This document shows positions 1-5,310 of a stretch of DNA of 5,592 nt, piece by piece. The DNA is from an uncultured Oscillospiraceae bacterium (GTDB lineage Bacteria > Bacillota > Clostridia > Oscillospirales > Oscillospiraceae). Under the pieces are notes generated by a model that was not told the DNA's origin, ran no database searches, and saw nothing but the letters and a program-made list of their open reading frames with translations. The position numbers and the translations under genes were made by a program. How positions within the stretch are numbered: position 1 is the first letter of the stretch; each line of letters opens with the position of its first letter. The DNA lies in assembly GCA_934546685.1 (NCBI GenBank), contig CAKTEB010000111.1, positions 1 through 5,592 of the forward strand. Direction: 5' to 3'.

Positions 1-1082
1 GCGTCGAACAGGAAGGGGTAGTGGGGGCACTGGACGTAGGAGACCGTCAGGGTGGGGGAGTCCCCCACATAGTCCGCGGCGGACTCCATGAGGCCGAACA
101 GCGTCTGAAGGGTCTTGGCCTCCTCAAATTCGTTGGGCAGACCCAGGATCTGATCCATTTTCTGGCGCAGCTGGGGGATCTGGGACAGGACGCTGTTCCG
201 GAACAGGTATTTGGAGATGCTGTCCGGGTACTGCCGGGGGGAGAGTACCCGGCAGCCGGAGGCGCCCACAAAATTCACATGGTCGATGAGGTTCACCTGA
301 TAGCCGCTGCCCCGGAAGATCTCCACCAGGTTGCTCTTGTCCATGTAGGCGGATTTGTTCTCGGAGGTGTCCTCCACCATGTAATCCAGGTTCAGGAGGT
401 TTGGCACCAGGGTCATGGTCCAGATGGACTCGGTATTCTCGGTGGTGTCCGAGACATTGAAGCCCTTCTGGCGCAGATAGTCCAGAAATTCGTGGTTGTC
501 GTAGTCGTAATAGCGGGTGAGATTCTCGGTGCCGCCGTACTCGTCCACCAGCAGATAGTAGACGTTGGGCTTGTCGCCCTGGAGGGTCACGTCAGAGACG
601 TCGATGGTGCCCGGGTTCTTCTGGAACGTGATCTGCTTCCAGAGGGTGGGGAGGGCCGGGATCATGGACACCAGGGTCAGCACCCCGAACAGGATCACCA
701 GCACCTGACAGAGCTCCAGGGCCGGGAACTTCTTCTTTTTCAGCAGCAGGAGCATCAGCAGGAGCAGCAGGATCCCCAGGATCACCAGCACATAGAGCCC
801 CCGGAAGCCCGGGATGGCCCGCTTGAGGAGCCCCTTAAACAGGCCGCTGTTGGTGGCGAAGAACATGGCCACGGAAGCGAACAGCCCCGCCTGGGGGATC
901 TTTCGGAAGATCAGAAGGGAGATCAGAAACGCTCCCAGGGCCATCCCCAGGAAGATGGCCAGCATGGGGACCATGTCCCCGGGCCGGGCCTCGGAGGCGT
1001 TGCGGAAATATTGAAAGGCGCAGGGGTAGAGACACACCAGCACCAGAGAGATCAGCGGGAACAGAATTCGTTTTGCTTTCAT
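1..1082 (-). CDS. Membrane-anchored sulfatase-like (alkaline phosphatase superfamily) protein, 3' end missing
   Basis: Partial gene: 360 codons are visible and the frame is still open at the left edge. The N-terminal 150 residues are hydrophobic, with likely membrane segments near 6-25, 38-59, 65-80, 94-114 and 123-143, the fourth followed by KKKK at 115-118. After a linker, an extracytoplasmic domain begins at about residue 170 with PNVYYLLVDEYGG (172-184), the usual first strand and metal-ligand turn of PF00884-type sulfatase-like proteins. ENTESIWTMTLVPNLLNLDY (215-234) is where such proteins carry the Ser/Thr nucleophile, and HYPFLFD (354-360) matches their H-x-P-x-x-F-D element. The substrate cannot be told; relatives transfer or hydrolyse phospho- or sulfo-groups on envelope glycans or lipids. 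The start is fixed by AAGGAGG (1093-1099) ten bases upstream. It is divergent from the degV-like gene. The remaining metal ligands would lie outside the window, so catalytic competence is unknown. Confidence 0.8.
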   Translation of the reverse strand, partial: MKAKRILFPLISLVLVCLYPCAFQYFRNASEARPGDMVPMLAIFLGMALGAFLISLLIFRKIPQAGLFASVAMFFATNSGLFKGLLKRAIPGFRGLYVLVILGILLLLLMLLLLKKKKFPALELCQVLVILFGVLTLVSMIPALPTLWKQITFQKNPGTIDVSDVTLQGDKPNVYYLLVDEYGGTENLTRYYDYDNHEFLDYLRQKGFNVSDTTENTESIWTMTLVPNLLNLDYMVEDTSENKSAYMDKSNLVEIFRGSGYQVNLIDHVNFVGASGCRVLSPRQYPDSISKYLFRNSVLSQIPQLRQKMDQILGLPNEFEEAKTLQTLFGLMESAADYVGDSPTLTVSYVQCPHYPFLFD

Positions 1083-1092
1083 GGATGTAGAG

Positions 1093-1099
1093 CCTCCTT
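1093..1099 (-). promoter_or_regulatory. Ribosome binding site of the sulfatase-like gene
   Basis: The minus strand reads AAGGAGG, ten bases before the ATG at 1082. It supports that start for a gene whose end is outside the window. Confidence 0.75.
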
Positions 1100-1111
1100 G
1101 TGTCGCCCCCT

Positions 1112-1140
1112 AGCATATCATATTTTCTTCTCAATTTCCA
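1112..1140 (-). promoter_or_regulatory. Possible promoter of the sulfatase-like gene
   Basis: The minus strand carries TGGAAA (1135-1140) and TATGCT (1112-1117) with a 17-base spacer; each hexamer matches consensus at 4 of 6 positions. Transcription would begin near 1105, about 23 bases before the ATG. An overlapping TATGAT (1117-1122) is an alternative -10 but lacks a matching -35. This is a weak call supported mainly by position. Confidence 0.35.
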
Positions 1141-1185
1141 CACGAATTCTTCATATTTGCAGAAAATCTGTGGAGAAACTATTCC

Positions 1186-1214
1186 TTGACTATGGCGGGA
1201 ATATGATGTAATAT
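1186..1214 (+). promoter_or_regulatory. Sigma-A promoter of the degV-like gene
   Basis: TTGACT (1186-1191), a 17-base spacer, then TAATAT (1209-1214) closely match the vegetative consensus. An overlapping TATAAT (1212-1217) is a perfect -10 but would need a 20-base spacer. Transcription should start near 1221, leaving a leader of about 32 bases with GGGAG (1237-1241) as a modest ribosome binding site 11 bases before the ATG. Confidence 0.75.
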
Positions 1215-1252
1215 AATATTCAAGATTATTTTTAACGGGAGTATCAGCATTC

Positions 1253-2122
1253 ATGAGTTTTGTCGTATTCGCCGATTCCGGCTGCAATCTGCCCCAGCGG
1301 AAGCTCCAGGAGCTTCAAATCCAGGTCGTCCCCTTCTCCTACGAGCTGGACGGTCAGCTTATCACCTGCCCCAAGTATCCCGACGGCTTCGACGGGAAAA
1401 GCTACTATGACCGGCTCCGGAAGGGCACGGTGGTGAAGACCTCCCTCATCAATTCCGAGACCTTTTATCATGCCTTCCGGCCCTTTGCGGAGGCTGGGCA
1501 GGACATTTTGTACGTGGGCATCGGCTCCGGTGTCAGCGGCACGGTAGGGGCTGCCACCCTGGCGGCCACGGAGCTCATGGAGGAGTTCCCGGAGCGGAAG
1601 ATCCTGGTGGTGGATTCCATGGGCGCGGGCCTGGGCACCGGCATTCTCACCTGCAAGGCCGCGGACTACCGGAACGAGGGCCTTTCTGCCCAGGAGGCCA
1701 AGGCGCTTCTGGACGTGGAGCGCATGAATCTCTGCGAGTATTTCACCGTGGACGACCTGATGTTCCTCCGGCGCACGGGCCGGGTCTCCGGCGTCAGCGC
1801 GGTTTTGGGCAGTATGCTCCAGATCAAGCCCATGCTTCGGGGCGACGAGGAGGGCAAAATCGTGGTCTGCGGGAAGATCCGAGGCCGGAAAAGGGCCATT
1901 ACGGAGCTCGCCGAGGTCTACGCCAAGAGGGTGAAGGATCCCAGTCATCAGCGGGTGGCCATCTCCCACGGGGACTGCCTGGAGGAGGCCCAGGCCCTGG
2001 CGGAGAGACTCCGCGCCATTGCCGAGCCCAAGGAGCTGATCCTTTCCATGCACGAGCCGCTGACCGGGGCCCATGTGGGGCCGGGGATGCTGGCCGTGTT
2101 CTTCTTTGGAGATGGAAGATAA
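1253..2122 (+). CDS. DegV family protein (fatty-acid-binding, FakB-like)
   Basis: A complete 289-residue protein of normal DegV length. In known systems FakB/DegV proteins hold a fatty acid while the kinase FakA phosphorylates its carboxylate, feeding acyl-phosphate to membrane lipid synthesis in the cytoplasm. Family landmarks are all present: ADSGCNL near the N-terminus (7-13), TSLIN (63-67, the usual TSxPS region), GSGVSGT (91-97) with the serine expected to contact the carboxylate, DSMGAGLGTG (121-130), FTVDDLMFLRRTGRVS (164-179), IKPML (191-195), KIRGRKRA (208-215), and the C-terminal GAHVGPGMLAVFFFG (272-286) with the conserved His274. The protein is soluble and has no signal peptide. 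It is transcribed alone, with its own promoter and terminator, and no FakA/DAK gene lies nearby. Its ligand preference cannot be read from the sequence. The family call is very secure; the FakB role is inferred from the family. Confidence 0.95.
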   Translation: MSFVVFADSGCNLPQRKLQELQIQVVPFSYELDGQLITCPKYPDGFDGKSYYDRLRKGTVVKTSLINSETFYHAFRPFAEAGQDILYVGIGSGVSGTVGAATLAATELMEEFPERKILVVDSMGAGLGTGILTCKAADYRNEGLSAQEAKALLDVERMNLCEYFTVDDLMFLRRTGRVSGVSAVLGSMLQIKPMLRGDEEGKIVVCGKIRGRKRAITELAEVYAKRVKDPSHQRVAISHGDCLEEAQALAERLRAIAEPKELILSMHEPLTGAHVGPGMLAVFFFGDGR

Positions 2123-2127
2123 GGACG

Positions 2128-2164
2128 GGGTGCGGTGCACGTTGCTGTGCGCCGCACCCTTTTT
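2128..2164 (+). terminator. Intrinsic terminator of the degV-like gene
   Basis: A 13-bp stem with one G-U pair (2128-2140 against 2147-2159) and a six-base GTTGCT loop is followed directly by five T residues (2160-2164). It lies five bases after the stop codon. There is no T-run on the opposite side, so it should act only in the forward direction. Confidence 0.92.
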
Positions 2165-2182
2165 GGCTGTATAGAATTTTTG

Positions 2183-2224
2183 CCGCAGCGGTGGGGGCGA
2201 TTGACATGCTAATCGCCTCTGCGG
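2183..2224. repeat. Composite inverted repeat
   Basis: The inner arms GGCGATT (2196-2202) and AATCGCC (2211-2217) are perfectly complementary around an eight-base loop. The outer arms CCGCAG (2183-2188) and CTGCGG (2219-2224) extend the stem across an asymmetric bulge. TTGACA (2201-2206) falls in the inner arm and loop, but no good -10 follows at 16-18 bases, so promoter function is doubtful. It could be an RNA structure or an operator. Confidence 0.5.
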
Positions 2225-2254
2225 GTACAGGGCTTGCATTTTAAGAGAAGTGAT

Positions 2255-2284
2255 GAATGCGTTGGTTGCAAAATTAACATAACG
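2255..2284 (+). CDS. Possible nine-codon ORF (MNALVAKLT), very tentative
   Basis: An ATG at 2255 opens a frame ending in TAA at 2282-2284, preceded by AGAGAAG (2244-2250), which is at best a weak ribosome binding site. The encoded peptide matches nothing I recognise. It lies between the composite hairpin and the 15-bp hairpin, so it could be a leader or small-transcript peptide, but a chance ORF of this length is entirely plausible. Confidence 0.12.
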
Positions 2285-2312
2285 CTAATTCCCGATGACC
2301 GGGGCAGACGAA

Positions 2313-2354
2313 TAGGGTGCATTGCGGGAAGGTTCCGCAATGCACCCTAATTTT
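2313..2354 (+). terminator. Perfect 15-bp hairpin with short T-run, terminator-like
   Basis: Arms 2313-2327 and 2335-2349 are perfectly complementary around a seven-base loop and are followed by AATTTT (2349-2354). It resembles a factor-independent terminator for plus-strand transcription but has only four T residues, separated from the stem. It would end any transcript arising in 2165-2310, or act as a backup for degV. It shares a 12-base core (AGGGYGCAYTGC) with the tandem repeats at 5311-5528, so it may instead be a dispersed repeat. Confidence 0.55.
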
Positions 2355-2439
2355 AATCTGTCAAAAGGCACTAGGACGGGTCAGCGCCCGGAAGCACCCC
2401 GGAGGCGAATCTATCGGGGGAGATACCACAAATGATTCT

Positions 2440-3450
2440 CTATTCATTCTCGTCTGAATCCTGCCCAAACAGCTTCCGCTCTGCCCGTTTGAGCTCCGCC
2501 CGGGCGTTCTTCCGGTTCTCTCTGGATTCCTCCATGCGTTTTCGGAGCTCCAGGAGCGCCTGGTCGCCGGGCTTCTCCCGTGCGCCCTCCATCTTTTCCT
2601 GTACCTGGGCCCGGATGGCCTGGGCCTTTTCGTCGCCCTTCTGACGGAGCTCCTGGGCCTTTTCGCTGCCCTGCTCCAGGCGCTTTTTCAGCTCGTCGCC
2701 GTATTTCTGGCTGGATTCCTTGAATTCCTGCTCGGCGGCCTTCAGCTTCGCCTGGGCCTGCTTCCACTGCTCCACCAACCGCTTAGAACGGGGCTGAGCG
2801 TTGGGGTAGGCGGACTGGATGCGCCGGAGGAAGACGCTGCGGGACCGGAGCAGCTCCCGGACCTTTTTGGCGATCTCCTCGGTGCTGTCGCCGTCCTGGG
2901 CGTCGATTTCCCGCTTCACCTGATTCATGAGCACATGGGACACGCCGTAGTCCGCCCCCATGACCACCACCACGGCGCCCGCGGCGATCTCCACCGCGAG
3001 CCTGGGCCACAGGGACATCCAGTGGAGCAGAAGGGGCACGATGAGCTTCACGATCACCACGGAGCCGGCGCCGAACAGCAGCAGGTTCCCGATCCAGATG
3101 CGGCCGTGGAGGTTCATGGGCTTTTGAGAGTAGTCCCACCACCGGGCGTGGAACACCTTCTCCATGTACCAGCTGGTGAAGTATTCCAGGGCACCGCAGA
3201 GCACCATGCCCGCCAGAAAGGTCTCGCCCACGGTGCCCTGCCGGGCAAACACGCCGCCCACCAGCACCGCCACCGTCACCGCGCCCCAGCCGTAGATGGG
3301 GCAGTAGGGGCCCACCAGGAAGCCCCGGTTGATGAACCGGTGGAACTGAATGAATTTCAGCGTGACCTCCATGATCCACCCCGCCACGGAGAACAGAAAG
3401 AAGATCACGATGAACATGGAGATCAGCAGGAATGCGTCTTTTCCTCCCAT
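2440..3450 (-). CDS. CmpB-like (DUF1113 / putative ABC-transporter type IV) membrane protein with coiled-coil tail
   Basis: A 336-residue protein. The N-terminal half is a membrane domain with about five helices (near 6-28, 52-68, 75-93, 118-141, 150-170). It carries the signature elements of the PF06541 family: NRGFLVGPYCPIYGWG (41-56), LEYFTSWYMEKVFHARWWDY (88-107) and NLHGRIWIGN (113-122). Such proteins are annotated as putative ABC transporter permeases, but no ATPase or transport partner is present here, so their role is unproven. From about residue 175 the chain is cytoplasmic or peripheral, and 222-328 is highly charged, rich in K/E/Q/R/A and lacks prolines except near 294: a long coiled coil. 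The start is the ATG at 3450, because GAGGAGG lies six bases upstream; a TTG six codons earlier in the same frame would place that site inside the gene. It is monocistronic, facing degV and divergent from the phage-type cassette. Confidence 0.88.
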   Translation of the reverse strand: MGGKDAFLLISMFIVIFFLFSVAGWIMEVTLKFIQFHRFINRGFLVGPYCPIYGWGAVTVAVLVGGVFARQGTVGETFLAGMVLCGALEYFTSWYMEKVFHARWWDYSQKPMNLHGRIWIGNLLLFGAGSVVIVKLIVPLLLHWMSLWPRLAVEIAAGAVVVVMGADYGVSHVLMNQVKREIDAQDGDSTEEIAKKVRELLRSRSVFLRRIQSAYPNAQPRSKRLVEQWKQAQAKLKAAEQEFKESSQKYGDELKKRLEQGSEKAQELRQKGDEKAQAIRAQVQEKMEGAREKPGDQALLELRKRMEESRENRKNARAELKRAERKLFGQDSDENE

Positions 3451-3456
3451 AATGTA

Positions 3457-3463
3457 CCTCCTC
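3457..3463 (-). promoter_or_regulatory. Ribosome binding site that decides the CmpB-like start
   Basis: The minus strand reads GAGGAGG six bases before the ATG at 3450. This strong site argues against the upstream in-frame TTG at 3466-3468. Confidence 0.85.
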
Positions 3464-3494
3464 AACAATTTTACATCGAAATAGTCGCAATCCT

Positions 3495-3523
3495 ATTATA
3501 ATTGGTTCCAATTTCCCTGTCAA
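3495..3523 (-). promoter_or_regulatory. Perfect-consensus sigma-A promoter of the CmpB-like gene
   Basis: The minus strand reads TTGACA (3518-3523), exactly 17 bases, then TATAAT (3495-3500), identical to the consensus at all twelve positions. The predicted start is near 3488, giving a leader of about 38 bases. Confidence 0.92.
3500..3513. repeat. Palindrome inside the promoter spacer, possible operator
   Basis: AATTGG and CCAATT flank a two-base centre, forming a 14-base dyad that touches the -10 and fills most of the spacer. A repressor bound there would block polymerase. The XRE-family regulator encoded 150 bases away is one candidate binder, but nothing in the sequence proves that. Confidence 0.45.
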
Positions 3524-3578
3524 TGGAAGAAAAATGTGGATTCCCCGCCAGACTTCGACAGCCTTTGCAGTAAATCTA

Positions 3579-3587
3579 TGTTATACT
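3579..3587 (+). promoter_or_regulatory. Possible extended -10 promoter for the phage-type cassette
   Basis: TGTTATACT gives an extended -10 (TG-n-TATACT). No good -35 is seen at 16-18 bases, where the sequence reads about CAGCCT. Transcription would begin near 3594, leaving roughly 75 bases before the regulator's ATG at 3669. Confidence 0.45.
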
Positions 3588-3591
3588 CGCT

Positions 3592-3675
3592 ATGGAAAAC
3601 TATAAACAGGAAAATCAGCAATTATATGGAGCGTTCGCCACCCACCGACCGGGGAAATGGAGCAGACGATGCTGA
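3592..3675 (+). CDS. Possible 27-codon upstream ORF overlapping the XRE start, tentative
   Basis: An ATG at 3592 opens a frame of 27 residues (starting MENYKQENQQLYGAF) that ends at TGA 3673-3675, so the stop overlaps the regulator's likely start as ATGCTGA. No ribosome binding site precedes it, and its ATG falls almost at the predicted transcription start. It would have to be translated leaderless or from a more distant promoter. It could couple translation into the regulator gene, or be chance. Confidence 0.2.
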   Translation: MENYKQENQQLYGAFATHRPGKWSRRC

Positions 3676-4016
3676 ACTACAACATGGAGGAAACATCAAA
3701 ACGGATCCGGGCCCTGCGCCTGAGGCAGGGCTACACCCAGGAGGAGGCCGCCGAGCGCGTGGGCGTGGAGCGGAGCTACTACTCCCGGATGGAGCGAGGA
3801 ATCAAGGGCTGCTCCGTGGACGTGTTGGCCCGGACGGCCCAGGTCTACGGCGTGTCCCTGGACTATTTGGTGCTGGGGCCCGGCTGGGCCCTGCAATTCC
3901 AGAAGGAGGGGCTCAGGGAGGCCCAGCGGCTCCTGGAGGGGATCCTGGACGGCAGCATCCGTGTCCAGGAGGCACGAAATGGGCCCCCGGGGCCCTGGAA
4001 TCCGGCTCTTGGATAA
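3669..4016 (+). CDS. XRE/Cro-CI family helix-turn-helix regulator
   Basis: A 115-residue DNA-binding protein. SKRIRALRLRQGYTQEEAAE (10-29), then RVGVERSYYSRMERG (30-44) and CSVDVLARTAQVYGVSLDYL (48-67) form the complete five-helix HTH_3 fold; the recognition helix is about 34-42. The C-terminal part (76-102) is a short helix, possibly for dimerisation, without a protease or ligand domain. The start is uncertain: the ATG at 3669 has GGAG seven bases upstream (3658-3661), while an ATG at 3657 gives 119 residues with only GGGG directly before it. As the first gene of a cassette with a replisome organizer and a sigma-4-like gene, it probably acts as the phage-type repressor or activator of that cassette and may also act on the divergent promoter. 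No target site is proven. Confidence 0.93.
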   Translation: MLNYNMEETSKRIRALRLRQGYTQEEAAERVGVERSYYSRMERGIKGCSVDVLARTAQVYGVSLDYLVLGPGWALQFQKEGLREAQRLLEGILDGSIRVQEARNGPPGPWNPALG

Positions 4017-4022
4017 GGTAAA

Positions 4023-4057
4023 ATATGGATATCTCAAAGGAAGGGAGGCATCCATAT
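4023..4057 (+). promoter_or_regulatory. Inverted repeat enclosing the ribosome binding site of the replication gene
   Basis: ATATGGAT (4023-4030) and ATCCATAT (4050-4057) are perfectly complementary and flank a 19-base loop containing GGAAGGGAGG (4039-4048). The 3' arm includes the first two bases of the ATG at 4056. Folding would leave the Shine-Dalgarno in the loop but occlude the start codon. A second ATG at 4059 is just outside the arm. Confidence 0.5.
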
Positions 4058-4838
4058 GATGCCATGGATCCAGGTCTACTCCAATCTGCCGGAGCACCCG
4101 AAGATCTACCGGCTCACCGAGGCTCTGGAGCTGGAGGAGAACTACGAGGCTCTGGGGATCGTGGTGGCCCTGTGGCTCTGGGCGGCCAAGAACGCCCCGG
4201 AGGGGGACCTGACCGCCTATCCACGCCGGGCCCTCAAGGACGCGGTAGGCTGGAACGGAGCGCCGGAGGAGCTTGCCCGGGGGCTCCTGGCCGCGGGATT
4301 TCTGGAGGAGGACCCGGAGGGAGGCCTGCACATCCACGACTGGGAGGATCACGCGGTGATGCTCATGGAGCTCATGGAGCGCAGCCGCCTGAAAAACCGG
4401 GAACGGGTAAGGCGGTATCGGCGGAATCATGCCATCAGCGCGGCCCAGGAGGCAGAGGGAACGGAGACGGGACAAACCGGCGAGCTCCTGCCCCAGGCCC
4501 TGGGATCGGCCCTGCCGGATCTGGAATGGGAGTATGTATTCCGGGAATTCACGGGGCTGGACCGGTGGAGCGACCGGGACAAGGAGAAGCTCCGGATGTT
4601 CTATGAGGATATGGGGGCGGCGAGATGCCGGGAGGCCATCGATCTGGGCCGCCAGCGGCAGCGGGCCCACTGGCCCTATATCCGGGGCATTTTGGAGAAT
4701 TGGCACAACCGGACGGGGCCCATCGACGAGGATCGGAGCGAGGAACGGAATCGCCTCCTGGCCGAAAAGGCCGTGGAGGAGCTGCGGAGAAAGGAGATCC
4801 ACTATGGACTGGAAGCAGGAAGCACAGAGGAGGCTTGA
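4056..4838 (+). CDS. DnaD-like phage replisome organizer / replication initiation protein
   Basis: A 260-residue protein with the two-part layout of Firmicutes phage replisome organizers. Residues 4-100 form the N-terminal winged-helix region, opening with WIQVYSNLPEHPKIYRLTEAL (4-24 region) and ending with LHIHDWEDHA (91-100), as seen before the linker in these proteins. A basic stretch (110-124) and a low-complexity linker (128-152) follow. Residues 155-218 form a DnaD C-terminal (DnaB_2-type) helical domain, with the family motif YxxxIxxxW seen as Y208, I212 and W216. Such proteins bind origin DNA and help load the host helicase. A charged tail (223-247) follows. The strong GGGAGG lies seven bases before the first ATG; a second ATG follows at once. 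No dnaC/istB-like helicase loader follows; the next gene overlaps by 35 bases. Confidence 0.88.
   Translation: MMPWIQVYSNLPEHPKIYRLTEALELEENYEALGIVVALWLWAAKNAPEGDLTAYPRRALKDAVGWNGAPEELARGLLAAGFLEEDPEGGLHIHDWEDHAVMLMELMERSRLKNRERVRRYRRNHAISAAQEAEGTETGQTGELLPQALGSALPDLEWEYVFREFTGLDRWSDRDKEKLRMFYEDMGAARCREAIDLGRQRQRAHWPYIRGILENWHNRTGPIDEDRSEERNRLLAEKAVEELRRKEIHYGLEAGSTEEA
4791..4796 (+). promoter_or_regulatory. Ribosome binding site that decides the sigma-4-like start
   Basis: AAGGAG lies seven bases before the ATG at 4804, inside the end of the preceding gene. The frame is open far upstream (to about 4429), but no comparable site precedes any earlier start. Confidence 0.85.
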
Positions 4839-5235
4839 GAGCTACCCCGCCAGCCGGCGCGCGCTACATACCATGGCCCTGGAGCTCCGGGGCCTGGAGC
4901 TGGAGAGCCAGGGGCTCCGGAGCCCGCGGCTGGACGGCGACCGGGTAAGGGGCGGAAATCACGACCGGGAGGATCGGCTCATCGGGAATATGGCCCTGCG
5001 GCAGGCGCTCAAGGACCGGATGGCGGCCACGGAGAAGTGGGTGAAGGCCGTGGAGTACGCGCTGGAGAATCTCGACGAGGAGGATCAGCTGGTGCTGAGA
5101 CGGTTCTACCTGGAGCCCGGAGATCATCGGGCGGACGAGCTCTGCGGGGAGCTGTGTCTGGAACGGGCGGCGGTGTATCGGAGGAGGGAACGGGCCGTGA
5201 GGCGGTTTGCAAGGGAGTATTACGGGGAGGAGTGA
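4804..5235 (+). CDS. Phage-type sigma-70 region 4-like regulator (ArpU/RinA/DUF1492 class)
   Basis: A 143-residue, highly charged protein. Residues 1-50 are an Arg/Glu/Leu-rich helical region; 58-88 form another helix (LIGNMALRQALKDRMAATEK at 59-78). The C-terminal part resembles a sigma-70 region 4 helix-turn-helix: LDEEDQLVLRRFYLE (90-104), a turn with PGDH (105-108), then ADELCGELCLERAAVYRRRE (110-129) and the basic RAVRRFAREYYG (130-141). In Firmicutes prophages, proteins of this size and layout control late genes and usually sit just before the terminase genes. Here nothing coding follows, only palindromic repeats. It overlaps the replication gene by 35 bases and must be co-transcribed and probably translationally coupled. 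The broad class is fairly sure; the exact subfamily is not. Confidence 0.75.
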   Translation: MDWKQEAQRRLESYPASRRALHTMALELRGLELESQGLRSPRLDGDRVRGGNHDREDRLIGNMALRQALKDRMAATEKWVKAVEYALENLDEEDQLVLRRFYLEPGDHRADELCGELCLERAAVYRRRERAVRRFAREYYGEE

Positions 5236-5241
5236 CGGAAA

Positions 5242-5274
5242 CGCCCGGTGCGGTGGGAGGACTTGCACCGGGCG
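5242..5274 (+). repeat. 10-bp perfect inverted repeat after the cassette
   Basis: CGCCCGGTGC (5242-5251) and GCACCGGGCG (5265-5274) pair perfectly across a 13-base loop, six bases after the last stop codon. No T-run follows (GAAGGAATAG), so it is not a standard intrinsic terminator. It may protect the 3' end of the cassette mRNA or act with a factor. Confidence 0.6.
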
Positions 5275-5310
5275 GAAGGAATAGATGGAAGGGGGCGGTT
5301 CGTTTGTTTC

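Larger units (their letters stand above)
2165..2439. other. Non-coding stretch between convergent genes
   Basis: About 275 bases with no substantial ORF, much of it AT-richer than the flanking genes. It holds a composite hairpin (2183-2224) overlapping a TTGACA, a possible nine-codon ORF (2255-2284) and a perfect 15-bp inverted repeat (2313-2349). No clear intrinsic terminator for the minus-strand gene ending at 2440 was found; the nearest strong hairpin has its T-run on the plus-strand side. Confidence 0.7.

Noticed and set aside
21..1211. Long plus-strand open frame opposite the sulfatase-like gene
   Set aside because: Its translation is His/Gln/Gly/Val-rich with no recognisable domain, it lacks a ribosome binding site, and the minus strand encodes a coherent membrane plus sulfatase-like protein.
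2201..2231. Promoter starting at TTGACA in the intergenic region
   Set aside because: At 16-18 bases downstream the sequence is GC-rich (about GGTACA); the best -10 (TACAGG) would need a 19-base spacer and matches poorly.
1244..2239. Long minus-strand open frame across the degV-like gene
   Set aside because: It is antisense to a gene with all DegV motifs and runs through that gene's terminator; its composition is typical of a shadow frame in GC-rich DNA.
3696..4802. Long minus-strand open frame across the XRE and DnaD-like genes
   Set aside because: It is Leu/Pro/Gln/His-rich without domain features, while the plus strand shows clear HTH and DnaD motifs with good ribosome binding sites.
4429..4803. 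Upstream in-frame extension of the sigma-4-like gene
   Set aside because: The stretch is Arg/Trp/Ser/Gly-rich shadow sequence inside the DnaD-like gene; the ATG at 4804 has an excellent ribosome binding site.
5242..5274. Intrinsic terminator for the phage-type cassette
   Set aside because: The stem is good but purine-rich sequence follows and no U-run is present, so it was kept only as an inverted repeat.
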